Assembly: GCA_017466865.1 (NCBI GenBank)
Contig: JAFTTI010000021.1
Coordinates: forward strand, 62,001-126,000
DNA from: Oscillospiraceae bacterium
GTDB taxonomy: Bacteria > Bacillota > Clostridia > Oscillospirales > Ruminococcaceae
Direction: 5' to 3'
DNA: 64,000 bases
The notes under the pieces are model-generated. The model was not told the origin of the DNA and searched no databases. It was given only the letters and a program-made list of their open reading frames with translations. Made by a program: the position numbers and the translations under genes. Of the stretch, positions 44,926-53,274 are shown in pieces (the first letter of the stretch is position 1; each line of letters opens with the position of its first letter).

Positions 44926-45744
44926 ATGGAAACTTTTACAGCAGAACAATTTGAAATCATCGACGCGCACACCCATATCTACCCCGAAAAAATATCACAG
45001 AAAGCCTCTGATGCAATAGGTGATTTCTATGATATAAAGATGTTTTCAAAGGGTTCTTCGGATGTTCTTATCGAAAACGGAAGCAGAATAGGAGTTAAAA
45101 AATATCTTGTCTGTTCAGCGGCAACAATTCCATCACAGGTTGAAAGTATAAATAATTTTATTATGGAAGAAGCAAAACTCCACAGTGAATTTTTTCCGTT
45201 CGGAACAATGCACGCCGACTACGAAAACATAGGCGATGAGATAGACAGAATGGTTGAAATGGGATTCAAGGGAATAAAACTTCATCCCGATTTTCAGAAA
45301 TTCGACATTGACTGCGAAAACGCTTATAAAATCTATGAAGCCGCAGAGGGAAGACTGCCCGTGCTTTTCCATATGGGTGATGACAGATACGATTTTTCAA
45401 AACCCCACAGACTTAAAAGAGTTCTCTCTGATTTCAAGAATTTAAAGGTTCTTGCCGCACATTTCGGTGGATATCGTTGCTGGGAAGAAGCAAAGGAATG
45501 TATCGGCAGACATCCCAATGTAAGATTTGATACATCAAGTTCTCTCCCTATGATTTCAAGAGAAATGGCTAAAGGGCTTATAGATTATTACGGTGTTGAA
45601 AATATGTTTTTCGGAACAGATTTCCCTATGTGGAGTGCTACTGAAGAACTCGAAAGATTCTTCTCTTTAGGCCTTTCATTTGAGGATAACAGAAAAATCT
45701 TCTCGGAAAACTTCAAGGAATTTTTTGGGATTGAAAAATTGTGA
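44926..45744 (+). CDS. Amidohydrolase-2-type metal-dependent hydrolase
   Basis: 272 aa TIM barrel. Metal ligands DAHTHIYP (about 13-20), GIKLHPDFQKFD (about 110-121), HMGDD, HFGGY and the terminal FGTDFPMW (about 227-234) place it in the amidohydrolase_2 family (COG2159), which includes decarboxylases and hydrolases of aromatic acids. The substrate cannot be inferred. The ribosome binding site is weak (AAAAGAG), and the gene stands alone with its own promoter. Confidence 0.85.
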   Translation: METFTAEQFEIIDAHTHIYPEKISQKASDAIGDFYDIKMFSKGSSDVLIENGSRIGVKKYLVCSAATIPSQVESINNFIMEEAKLHSEFFPFGTMHADYENIGDEIDRMVEMGFKGIKLHPDFQKFDIDCENAYKIYEAAEGRLPVLFHMGDDRYDFSKPHRLKRVLSDFKNLKVLAAHFGGYRCWEEAKECIGRHPNVRFDTSSSLPMISREMAKGLIDYYGVENMFFGTDFPMWSATEELERFFSLGLSFEDNRKIFSENFKEFFGIEKL

Positions 45745-45783
45745 TTCTGTTAAAATTTTTTTCAAAATTTATTAAAAAATATA

Positions 45784-45812
45784 TTGCAAATGCCTTTTAA
45801 ATATGGTATCAT
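45784..45812 (+). promoter_or_regulatory. Promoter of cobU-like/pilT
   Basis: TTGCAA, 17 bases, TATCAT with TGG before the -10. Confidence 0.6.
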
Positions 45813-45865
45813 TAAAATATATGTAACATTATTCTTCATAAACATAACGAAGGGAAGTTATAGCT

Positions 45866-46411
45866 ATGTCAAAAATTCAGTTCATCACAGGAGGAGCGGC
45901 GAGTGGTAAAACCCGTTGGGCTATTACATACTACCAGGCTTGTGACAATGTTCTTTATCTCTGCATAAATAAAGAACTCGACAAGGAAATAGCCGACAGA
46001 ATAGCATTCAACAACAAGAGAAACGGTATCGAATGGGAGATTGTCAAGGATGTTGACGATCCCGCAAAGTATATCGACCGTAATCATAAGTTTACAATCT
46101 TCGATGGCCTTGGTGCTTATGTTTCAAGAGAAATGTATGCGGCTTGTCCCAACCCCGAAGAAATGACAGAAGAACAGAAAAAAGAAATCGAAAAGAACAT
46201 TATTGATAAGCTTATTTCTCTTATCGAAACCGTTAAGGAAATAAACGGCGACCTTCTTATAATAACAATCGAACCCGGTTTCTCTGTTTGCCCCGAAAAG
46301 AGAGAACAGAGACTTTTCAGAGAAATCCTCGGAACAGTTAACCAGCGTATCGCAAATATCTGCACAGACGTTTACCTTTCAGCAAGTGGAATTCAGTTTA
46401 AAATCAAGTAA
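45866..46411 (+). CDS. CobU-like nucleotide-binding protein, guanylylation His missing
   Basis: 181 aa, length and end pattern of CobU (adenosylcobinamide kinase / GTP:adenosylcobinamide-phosphate guanylyltransferase): P-loop GGAASGKT (9-16) and terminal VNQRIANICTDVYLSASGIQFKIK-like stretch, typical of CobU's last strand. In Salmonella CobU the segment after ARI is QHHKDGR with His46 carrying the GMP; here it is AFNNKRN, so both His are lost. The kinase fold is kept, but guanylyl transfer by the known mechanism is unlikely. No other cobalamin gene is nearby; it is 18 bases upstream of pilT. Confidence 0.75.
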   Translation: MSKIQFITGGAASGKTRWAITYYQACDNVLYLCINKELDKEIADRIAFNNKRNGIEWEIVKDVDDPAKYIDRNHKFTIFDGLGAYVSREMYAACPNPEEMTEEQKKEIEKNIIDKLISLIETVKEINGDLLIITIEPGFSVCPEKREQRLFREILGTVNQRIANICTDVYLSASGIQFKIK

Positions 46412-46429
46412 GATAGGGGAGTATTTTGT

Positions 46430-47479
46430 ATGACATTTGAAGAATTTATTATGGCTGCCAGAAATAATGGCGCATCCGATATCCACATGACAGTAGGTGC
46501 TCCCACTGTCTTCAGAATCAACGGTAACCTTGTTCGTCTTAACGATATGGATGATCAGGTTGTAAACAGAACAATCCTTTCAATGCTTACAGCAGAACAG
46601 GAACAGCGCCTCAACGCAGGCGAAGACCTTGACTTCGTTTTCGAAATTTCAACAGGCGCAAGACAGCGTGTTAACGTATTTCACCAGATGGGAAAACTCG
46701 CTGCATCAATCCGTCTTCTCAATGCAGAAGTTCAGTCACTCGATGACCTCGGATTTCCTCATGTTTTAACAGAATTTGCACAGAGAAAGAGTGGACTTAT
46801 CCTCGTTACAGGACCTACAGGTTCAGGTAAGACAACAACTCTTGCGGCTATGATTGACTACATCAACAAAAACCGCGCTTGTCATATCATTACAATCGAA
46901 GACCCCGTTGAATATCGCTACAAGCCCGACCTTGCCCTTATTCATCAGAGAGAAGTTGGCGCCGATGTAAAGACATTCGACCTTGCTCTTCGTTCAGCAC
47001 TCCGTGAAGACCCCGATGTTATCTTCGTCGGCGAAATGAGAGACTTTGAAACAATCCAGCTTGCTGTAACAGCCGCTGAAACAGGACACCTCGTTCTTGC
47101 AACACTTCATACAAAGGGTGCTGCTGAAACAGTCGGAAGAATTATCGACGCTTGTCCTCCTATGATCCGTTCACAGATGCTCGTTCAGATCGCACAGACT
47201 CTCGAAGGCGTAGTTTCACAGGTTCTCATTCCTACAGCAGACGGAAATACACGAGTATGCGGTCTTGAAGTTCTTGTCGGAACAGACGCTGTTAAGAATC
47301 TTATCCGTGCCGATAAGTGTCATAACCTCGAAACAGCTATGCAGCAGGGTGCAAGAAACGGTATGATCATTATGGATGATTACATCTTCAACCTTTATAA
47401 AGAAGGAAAAATCAACCGTCAGGCAGCACTTGAATTCTGCAACGACAGAAGCTTCATGTCAACAAAGCTCGGATATTAA
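46430..47479 (+). CDS. PilT-type twitching/secretion ATPase
   Basis: 349 aa, the standard size of PilT, the hexameric ATPase that retracts type IV pili. Walker A GPTGSGKTT (about 128-136), Asp-box, Walker B DPDVIFVGEMRD (about 198-209), His-box GHLVLATLHT and a C-terminal AVKNLIRADK close to the PilT-specific AIRNLIRE. The N-terminal DIHMTVGAP region is also typical. No other pilus gene lies in the window. The gene appears co-transcribed with the CobU-like gene. Confidence 0.92.
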   Translation: MTFEEFIMAARNNGASDIHMTVGAPTVFRINGNLVRLNDMDDQVVNRTILSMLTAEQEQRLNAGEDLDFVFEISTGARQRVNVFHQMGKLAASIRLLNAEVQSLDDLGFPHVLTEFAQRKSGLILVTGPTGSGKTTTLAAMIDYINKNRACHIITIEDPVEYRYKPDLALIHQREVGADVKTFDLALRSALREDPDVIFVGEMRDFETIQLAVTAAETGHLVLATLHTKGAAETVGRIIDACPPMIRSQMLVQIAQTLEGVVSQVLIPTADGNTRVCGLEVLVGTDAVKNLIRADKCHNLETAMQQGARNGMIIMDDYIFNLYKEGKINRQAALEFCNDRSFMSTKLGY

Positions 47480-47493
47480 TATTATAAAAATCA

Positions 47494-47527
47494 AAACACC
47501 GTTCTCTTATGAACGGTGTTTTTTTGT
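47494..47527 (+). terminator. pilT terminator
   Basis: AAACACCGTTC / GAACGGTGTTT, 6-base loop, T-run. Confidence 0.88.
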
Positions 47528-47555
47528 TGACTATTCTTGTCGGATATGGTAGAAT
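47527..47555 (+). promoter_or_regulatory. Promoter of the FNT gene
   Basis: TTGACT, 17 bases, TAGAAT with TGG before the -10. Confidence 0.7.
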
Positions 47556-47585
47556 TTTAATATAATTTATTTCAAGGGGGATTTT

Positions 47586-48209
47586 ATGAAACGATATTTT
47601 GATATTCTTTTAAGGGCAATAATAACAGGTTTTGCAATAGGCATCGGCGGTGTTGTATGTCTTTCCTGCGAAAGCAGATATATAGGCGCAGCACTTTTCG
47701 GCACAGGTCTTTTTGTTATACTCACATTCGGACTCAGCCTTTTCACAGGAAAAGTTGGCTATGCCGTTGAAAATAAACCCGCATATATTATAGATCTTCT
47801 TATTATATGGGCAGGAAATTTCATAGGAACAGCCGCAACAGGCCTTCTTGTTCTCTGCACAAGAATTTCAGGTATCAGCGAAAAGGCAAAAACAATGTGT
47901 GAAACAAAACTTTCCGATAACCTTCTCAGCATTTTTATTCTTGCGTTTTTCTGCGGAATGTTGATGTTCATAGCAGCAGATGGTTATAAGACAATCAAAA
48001 ACCCTACCGCTCAGGTTTTTGCTATATTCCTTCCCGTTATCGTGTTTATTTTAAGCGGATTTGAACACTGTATTGCAAATATGTTCTATTTCACAGTAGC
48101 AGAAATGTGGTCAGCAAAGGCTTTCGGGTATCTTATCGTTATGTCGCTCGGAAACGCTGTCGGCGGAATGTTTATACCTTTTATAAGAAAGGGATTTATA
48201 AAGGACTAA
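47586..48209 (+). CDS. Short formate/nitrite transporter family channel
   Basis: 207 aa with six membrane helices. The FNT signature GFEHCIANMFYF (about 158-169) including the pore His, and the SLGNAVGGMFIPF end are diagnostic; family members (FocA, NirC, HSC) are usually 260-285 residues. The N- and C-terminal cytoplasmic tails are almost absent, giving a core-only channel. Permeant anion (formate, nitrite, hydrosulfide or acetate) cannot be decided. It is monocistronic. Confidence 0.85.
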   Translation: MKRYFDILLRAIITGFAIGIGGVVCLSCESRYIGAALFGTGLFVILTFGLSLFTGKVGYAVENKPAYIIDLLIIWAGNFIGTAATGLLVLCTRISGISEKAKTMCETKLSDNLLSIFILAFFCGMLMFIAADGYKTIKNPTAQVFAIFLPVIVFILSGFEHCIANMFYFTVAEMWSAKAFGYLIVMSLGNAVGGMFIPFIRKGFIKD

Positions 48210-48217
48210 AAACACAT

Positions 48218-48247
48218 AAAAATCCCCCACATCTGTGGGGGATTTTT
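48218..48247 (+). terminator. FNT gene terminator
   Basis: AAAAATCCCCCACA, TC, TGTGGGGGATTTTT: 14-bp stem. Confidence 0.93.
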
Positions 48248-48271
48248 TTATTTCCATAACAAACTCCGAAA

Positions 48272-48299
48272 CGATATGCCCGCGGAGGCTCTCCGCCTA
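48272..48299 (-). repeat. GAGCC-loop hairpin repeat, copy 4
   Basis: On the minus strand: TAG (stop of the binding-protein gene), stem GCGGA, loop GAGCC, stem TCCGC, then GGGCATAT. Confidence 0.7.
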
Positions 48300-49028
48300 T
48301 TCGGCGGTGATGTAAGAATCTATGATTTCCTGTAAAGAACCATCTTCTTTCATTTCAGCAAGTTTTGCCTGTAAAGCATCGTAAATTTCAGGACGGCGGG
48401 AATTTACTATCATAACATAACTCTTTTCATAAATCGGCTTTTCGATTTTTTTAAGCCCTACATTTTCATCGATGTATATGTCGGCAACCGACGAGTCGAA
48501 AACAATGGCATCAATTTTTCCTGCTAAAAGTTCACGGACAGCATCAGAACCTTTTTCATAAGCCATTCCCGTTGCATCCTTTATTTCAGAAACATAATCT
48601 CTCGCAACAGAATTTGAAACGCATCCAACTTTTTTTCCTACAAGTCCGTAATGTGTTACTATACTTGAGCCTTCTTTGACAACGATAACAAGCTCTGTTT
48701 CTGAATAAATGTCGGTTGTGATAAATCCGTCAAGGCGAAAATCATCAGTCGGAATAGCAGCGGCTATAATATCACAGTTTCCGCTTTCTAAAATTCCGAA
48801 AATTTCTTCGTTTGAATAACAGTTTATTATTATTTCGTTTTTTGGGAATGTTTTTGAAAGTATGTCAACATCTATCCCTTTAAGAACATCATTTTCATCA
48901 ATGTAGTCATAAGGCGCCGTGTCTGCAATGGTTGCAACCTTTACAGGTCTTGCGGATGTTGACGCACATCCCGTTAAACCGAGCATAAAAACGCATATTG
49001 ACAATGAAAGTATTTTCTTGAAATTCAT
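48297..49028 (-). CDS. Solute-binding lipoprotein (amino-acid ABC type)
   Basis: 243 aa, SBP_bac_3 fold. Lipobox LTGC with Cys21 anchors it outside; VATIADTAPYDYIDENDVLKGIDVD-type residues (about 33-55) and the GKVGCVSNSVARDYV hinge segment are typical of amino-acid-binding proteins. No permease or ATPase gene is adjacent, so it is an orphan receptor or pairs with subunits elsewhere. Its TAG stop runs directly into copy 4 of the hairpin repeat. Confidence 0.87.
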   Translation of the reverse strand: MNFKKILSLSICVFMLGLTGCASTSARPVKVATIADTAPYDYIDENDVLKGIDVDILSKTFPKNEIIINCYSNEEIFGILESGNCDIIAAAIPTDDFRLDGFITTDIYSETELVIVVKEGSSIVTHYGLVGKKVGCVSNSVARDYVSEIKDATGMAYEKGSDAVRELLAGKIDAIVFDSSVADIYIDENVGLKKIEKPIYEKSYVMIVNSRRPEIYDALQAKLAEMKEDGSLQEIIDSYITAE

Positions 49029-49115
49029 TTTATTTTCCTTTACAAAGAGTATAATCTATATTTTCAATTACATGTAGTCAATAACAAATTGTAATAAATA
49101 CGAAATATTATACAA

Positions 49116-49829
49116 TTAGTTATCAGCAAATTCTAATGCAATCTTCATCATATCGGTAAAAGTCTTTTCTCTGTCATCGGCAGAAAGAGCAGTTCCCTTG
49201 TAGATGTGGTCAGAAACTGTAAGCATACAGAGAGCTTTTTTGCCGAGTTTTGCAGCGTTGCAATAAAGACCTGCTGCTTCCATTTCAACAGCGAGAACGC
49301 CCATTGATTTCCACTTGTCGTTGCAGTCAGAACGGTCATGATAGAAAGCGTCGGTTGAAACAACATTTCCTACCTTATATTTAATACCGAGCTTTTCAGC
49401 AGATTCAATTCCTTTTCTAAGAAGTGAAAAATCTGCTATGGGTGCGAATGTTCCGGGAAGGTTATACTGTTCCATAAAGTTAGAATCGGTTGATGCACCC
49501 GATGCAAAAAGAATGTCACCGAGGTCTAAATCATCTGCATAAGCACCTGCTGAACCTATTCTTATGATGTTTTCAACCCCATAGAAAGAATAGAGTTCAT
49601 AGGAATAGATAGCGATTGAGGGAATACCCATTCCGCTTCCCTGAACAGAAATTTCCTTGCCATTATATTTTCCTGTAAAACCAAACATATTTCTTGTGAA
49701 ATTATACTGCTTTACATCTGTAAGAAAATTATCAGCGATAAATTTCGCTCTTAAAGGATCTCCTGGCATAAGGACAGTTTTTGCAATTTCGCCTTCTTTA
49801 GCCTGAATGTGAGGTGTTGGGATTGCCAT
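49116..49829 (-). CDS. deoD: Purine nucleoside phosphorylase (DeoD type)
   Basis: 237 aa, usual length. Converts purine (deoxy)nucleosides and phosphate to base and (deoxy)ribose-1-phosphate. N-terminal PTPHIQAKEGEIAKTVLMPGDPLRAK is nearly diagnostic for DeoD hexamers; the MGIPSIAIYSYELY (about 64-77) and VEMEAAGLY (about 178-186) base-binding segments and the catalytic Asp in SDHI (about 203-206) are present. Start at 49829 behind AAGGAGG. Divergent from an MTA/SAH deaminase, together a purine-salvage unit. Confidence 0.95.
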   Translation of the reverse strand: MAIPTPHIQAKEGEIAKTVLMPGDPLRAKFIADNFLTDVKQYNFTRNMFGFTGKYNGKEISVQGSGMGIPSIAIYSYELYSFYGVENIIRIGSAGAYADDLDLGDILFASGASTDSNFMEQYNLPGTFAPIADFSLLRKGIESAEKLGIKYKVGNVVSTDAFYHDRSDCNDKWKSMGVLAVEMEAAGLYCNAAKLGKKALCMLTVSDHIYKGTALSADDREKTFTDMMKIALEFADN

Positions 49830-49864
49830 AGTGGTATTCCTCCTTAAAATATTTATCAATAGTT

Positions 49865-49893
49865 ATTTTATCATATTGTGAGTTTCAAGTCAA
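49865..49893 (-). promoter_or_regulatory. deoD promoter
   Basis: Minus strand TTGACT, 17 bases, TAAAAT. Confidence 0.7.
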
Positions 49894-49896
49894 ATC

Positions 49897-49925
49897 TTGA
49901 AAAGATTATCTCTCTGTGATATACT
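49897..49925 (+). promoter_or_regulatory. mtaD promoter
   Basis: TTGAAA, 17 bases, TATACT with TGA before the -10; -35 lies three bases from that of deoD. Confidence 0.7.
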
Positions 49926-49949
49926 CTAAAAAGACGGAGGTTTTATACT

Positions 49950-51233
49950 ATGAATATTCTTATTAAAAACGCACTCACAATACTTTCAGAAGAAAATCAT
50001 TATATAACAAAAAGAGTTGATATTGCCATAAAGGATGATATTATCCTTGCAATAGGCGAAATCCCTTCGGATTTTACTCCCGATGAAACTATCGACGGTG
50101 AAAAATATCTTGCCTCAGCAGGACTTATAAACTGCCATACACATAGTTATATGTCACTTTACAGAAACTATGCCGATGACCTTTCTTTCAGTGACTGGCT
50201 TTTCGGAAAGATAGATCCGCTTGAAAATAAAACAACTCCCGATGATGCATATTATGGCGCGCTTTTATCCTGTATCGAAATGATAAAGACAGGAACAACA
50301 ACCTTTACAGATATGCATATGTTCAAGAATATGACCGCAAAGGCTGCCAATGACGCAGGGATGAGGGCAGTTATTTCAAGAGGGCTTGTCGGCGAAGATG
50401 AAAACTTCGGCGGCGCTAAAAGACTTGATGAAGCCTTTGAAGAAATGGAAAACTATAAGGATAACAGCCGTATTTCATTTATGTTAGCCCCCCACGCTAT
50501 CTATACCTGTAATACAGAATATCTTAAAAAGATAATAGGACATGCCATAGGCGAGAATATTCCTCTTAATATCCACCTTTCAGAAACAAGATATGAGGTT
50601 TCTGAATCTATAAAAAATTACGGAAAGACACCGACCGAATACCTTGACAGCATAGGCTTTTTCGAACAGAAAACACTCGCTGCACATTGTGTTCATTTAA
50701 CCGATAACGATATTGAAATCCTCTCTAAAAATAAAGTCAGCGTCGCTGCTAACCCTATCAGTAATTTAAAACTCGGAAACGGTTTTGCACCCATTCCGAA
50801 ACTTATGGAAAAGGGAGTGAATATCTGTATAGGAACAGACAGCGCCGCTTCAAATAATTCACTCAATCTTTTCAGGGATATGAACTATACAGCGCTTATC
50901 CATAAGGGTGTCAATGAAGAAGCACAGTGTGTTTCGGCAGAAGAAGTTTACCGCTTCGCAACAAAAAATGGTGCGGATGCACTTTCACTTTATAATACGG
51001 GCGAACTTAAAGTCGGTAAAAAGGCTGATATCATTCTTCTTGATCTGAATTCACCCTCACTCAATCCTTATAACAACCCCGTTTCAGCACTTTCATATTC
51101 AGTAAACGGAAGCGAAGTTGACACAGTAATCATTGATGGAAAAATTGTTATGAGAAAAAAACAACTCCTCACAATAGACGAGGAGAAGGTTTACTATAAT
51201 GTAAATAAAATTATGGAAAGACTTTCAAAGTAA
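49950..51233 (+). CDS. mtaD: 5-methylthioadenosine/S-adenosylhomocysteine deaminase
   Basis: 427 aa amidohydrolase. Metal site NCHTHSYMSLYRN (about 61-73), the substrate-contacting LSETRYEV (about 210-217), HCVHL (about 247-251) and GTDSAASNNSLNLF (about 294-307) match MtaD. It deaminates MTA and SAH to the inosine forms, which a nucleoside phosphorylase such as the divergent DeoD-type enzyme may then cleave. The name is given at family level; guanine or adenosine deaminase activity is possible for related proteins. Confidence 0.87.
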   Translation: MNILIKNALTILSEENHYITKRVDIAIKDDIILAIGEIPSDFTPDETIDGEKYLASAGLINCHTHSYMSLYRNYADDLSFSDWLFGKIDPLENKTTPDDAYYGALLSCIEMIKTGTTTFTDMHMFKNMTAKAANDAGMRAVISRGLVGEDENFGGAKRLDEAFEEMENYKDNSRISFMLAPHAIYTCNTEYLKKIIGHAIGENIPLNIHLSETRYEVSESIKNYGKTPTEYLDSIGFFEQKTLAAHCVHLTDNDIEILSKNKVSVAANPISNLKLGNGFAPIPKLMEKGVNICIGTDSAASNNSLNLFRDMNYTALIHKGVNEEAQCVSAEEVYRFATKNGADALSLYNTGELKVGKKADIILLDLNSPSLNPYNNPVSALSYSVNGSEVDTVIIDGKIVMRKKQLLTIDEEKVYYNVNKIMERLSK

Positions 51234-51236
51234 ATA

Positions 51237-51270
51237 AAAATCCCACCTTGATAAAAAGGTGGGATTTCTG
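51237..51270 (+). terminator. mtaD terminator
   Basis: AAATCCCACCTT / AAGGTGGGATTT with a 6-base loop and T-rich tail. Confidence 0.88.
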
Positions 51271-51287
51271 TTTACTTGTTTTAAAAG

Positions 51288-51458
51288 TTACGCTTCAACA
51301 GGAGCGTTTACAGGACAAGAACCTGCACAAGCGCCGCATGAAATGCAAGCAGCTTCGTCGATTACGTATTTTCCGTCGCCTTCCTTGATAGCGTCAACGG
51401 GGCAATCAGCAGCACAAGCGCCGCATGAAATGCAATCATCAGTAATTTTGTATGCCAT
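51288..51458 (-). CDS. 2[4Fe-4S] ferredoxin
   Basis: 56 aa, the clostridial ferredoxin size. Two CxxCxxCxxxCP motifs (Cys9, 12, 15, 19 and Cys38, 41, 44, 48) coordinate two [4Fe-4S] clusters; a low-potential electron carrier in fermentation. Start at 51458 behind AAGGAGG. A plus-strand frame over the same bases is a shadow. Promoter at 51516-51543. Confidence 0.97.
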   Translation of the reverse strand: MAYKITDDCISCGACAADCPVDAIKEGDGKYVIDEAACISCGACAGSCPVNAPVEA

Positions 51459-51515
51459 TGAAAAGCACCTCCTTAAGAATATAACAGCGAAAGATGTCTT
51501 TCGTGCCATAACGAC

Positions 51516-51543
51516 ATTATAACACATTTTCAGAAAAAATCAA
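51516..51543 (-). promoter_or_regulatory. Ferredoxin promoter
   Basis: Minus strand TTGATT, 16 bases, TATAAT. A small CGAAAG / CTTTCG hairpin lies in the leader. Confidence 0.65.
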
Positions 51544-51604
51544 GTACTTTTTCGGTTAAGAATTTTTGGTATGATAAACGGCTGTTTACAGGGGAGGGGA
51601 TTTC

Positions 51605-51632
51605 TTGACAAACATATTATATGTGATATAAT
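51605..51632 (+). promoter_or_regulatory. Promoter of the ankyrin gene
   Basis: TTGACA, 16 bases, TATAAT with TGA before the -10. Confidence 0.7.
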
Positions 51633-51671
51633 TTAAGGGATATATCGTGTATAAAAAAAGGGGGGCTTTTT

Positions 51672-52877
51672 ATGGCATTTATGGGTATGATATGGGCATT
51701 TGTGATCCTTATAATAATTGCAATAGTTGTGATTGCTACGATTATCCTTTCAGCAGGATTTTTCGGAACAGGTCTTGTAACTTTTATCGTAGAGAAGATA
51801 AAAGGTAAATCAGCGGATAAAAAAGGGACACCGCGTAAGAAAAAAATATATCCCGTTATTCTTATGATTATAGGTATTGCCATAATTACTCCTCTGGCGA
51901 TATACAGTCTGGTTTCATCGGCTCTGTCGGCATATACCATAAATGAAAATTACAAAGAACTTAGATTTTGTGTTGATACAGACAGTTATGAACAGGCAAA
52001 AATTCTTATCGATGAAGGAAAAGCCTCTGTTGATTGCACATATGATTCAAATGAAAAAGCAACAGAATACGAAGAGACACTTCTTATGCATCTTTGTAGG
52101 CTGAGTAATGAAGATGATGAGAATATCGAAAGAATAAAATTCCTGATTGAAAATGGTGCCGATGTCAACCATCGTGTCTACCGCGAAGACGGTCATTACG
52201 AATCGGATGATGATATGCTTTATGGCTTTAATTATGGTTGCGGTTGCGGACGCACAGCCCTTATATATGCTGTAAACGGAGGACATGTTGAAACGGTAAA
52301 ACTGCTTATCGAAAATGGCGCTGATGTGAATGTCAGAGATTGTTCCGACATGAATCTGCTTATGTATCTGTATAATATGGATAACATCCATGCAAACACA
52401 CCATCACCAACAGACGAAGAAATCATCGCTATAGCAGAATTGCTTATTGAGAATGGTGTTGATGTAAATGCAACCGATAAATACGGACAGACAGTACTTA
52501 AATATGCAGTAAATTATAAAGCTAAAAATTACGAAGCCATAAGTTTTCTTATTGAGAATGGTGCTGATGTAAATGCAATTGATGAATCAGGTCAGACAGT
52601 GTTTGAATATGCAGTAAAATATGAATCTGACAATTACGGGCTCATAAGTCTTCTTATTGAAAACGGTGCTGATATAAATGCAATCGATGAATCAGGTCAT
52701 ACAATACTTGATTATGTAATAATGGAACAAGGATATGACAATTATGGCCTTATCGAACTTCTTGTCGACAACGGGGCACTGACTCACAGACAACTTGAAA
52801 AACAGAAAGCAGAAAATGCCGAAACAGAAGATTATACAGAATTTTCCGATGATAGTTTCGGTGAATACGAAGAATAA
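51672..52877 (+). CDS. Membrane-anchored ankyrin-repeat protein
   Basis: 401 aa. Two membrane helices (about 8-38 and 60-83) are followed by an ankyrin domain: repeats carry the (L/F)LIENGADVN(A/V) consensus at about 155, 212, 260, 300 and 337, each starting a new 33- to 40-residue unit. A short acidic tail ends the protein. The ankyrin part presents a binding surface for an unknown partner; its side of the membrane depends on the hairpin topology and is probably cytoplasmic. Two central repeats are nearly identical at DNA level, suggesting recent duplication. Monocistronic. Confidence 0.82.
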   Translation: MAFMGMIWAFVILIIIAIVVIATIILSAGFFGTGLVTFIVEKIKGKSADKKGTPRKKKIYPVILMIIGIAIITPLAIYSLVSSALSAYTINENYKELRFCVDTDSYEQAKILIDEGKASVDCTYDSNEKATEYEETLLMHLCRLSNEDDENIERIKFLIENGADVNHRVYREDGHYESDDDMLYGFNYGCGCGRTALIYAVNGGHVETVKLLIENGADVNVRDCSDMNLLMYLYNMDNIHANTPSPTDEEIIAIAELLIENGVDVNATDKYGQTVLKYAVNYKAKNYEAISFLIENGADVNAIDESGQTVFEYAVKYESDNYGLISLLIENGADINAIDESGHTILDYVIMEQGYDNYGLIELLVDNGALTHRQLEKQKAENAETEDYTEFSDDSFGEYEE

Positions 52878-52881
52878 AAAA

Positions 52882-52917
52882 TAAACCTCCTGCAAAGAAA
52901 CCACGCAGGAGGTTTTT
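52882..52917 (+). terminator. Terminator after the ankyrin gene
   Basis: AAACCTCCTGC / GCAGGAGGTTT with 11-base loop and T-run. Confidence 0.88.
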
Positions 52918-52936
52918 GTATTAAAAACAATAAATA

Positions 52937-53155
52937 TCAGTTAATAAATTTTTTCTTGATAATGCCTGCTGCGATTATCATTGCAACACCGACTAAAAGT
53001 ATCAATCCACTGCTTATAATCGAACTTATATAGGCTATACCGCCATTGTCTGCAATTATTCCTAAAATGCATCGGATTATATCAAAACCGTTAAATGCTA
53101 TCAGTATCACTCCGATTATTCTCAGTGCCAATACCCCTGCGCGTATATGTTTCAT
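52937..53155 (-). CDS. Small membrane protein of unknown function
   Basis: 72 aa with two membrane helices (about 7-28 and 40-64) and a Lys-rich end. AGGGAG lies nine bases upstream of the ATG at 53155; a longer frame to 53200 has no ribosome binding site. It lies just downstream of the rpsI terminator, so it needs its own promoter, which I do not see clearly. Unrecognised; could still be spurious. Confidence 0.45.
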   Translation of the reverse strand: MKHIRAGVLALRIIGVILIAFNGFDIIRCILGIIADNGGIAYISSIISSGLILLVGVAMIIAAGIIKKKFIN

Positions 53156-53208
53156 ATGAAAAATCTCCCTTATTTCAGATTTTGTTTTCATCAGACACAA
53201 CTTTTATA

Positions 53209-53242
53209 AAAACCCCAGAAGCCATAAGGCATCTGGGGTTTG
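53209..53242 (-). terminator. Terminator of rplM-rpsI
   Basis: AAACCCCAGA / TCTGGGGTTT with inner GCC/GGC stem; T-rich on the minus strand. Confidence 0.8.
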
Positions 53243-53274
53243 ACTTCTTGTAAAATATAATTCCAGAAATACAA

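Noticed and set aside
51259-51522. Plus-strand 87-residue frame over the ferredoxin
   Set aside because: It mirrors the repeated ferredoxin cysteine codons; the minus-strand ferredoxin has an AAGGAGG site, promoter and perfect cluster motifs.
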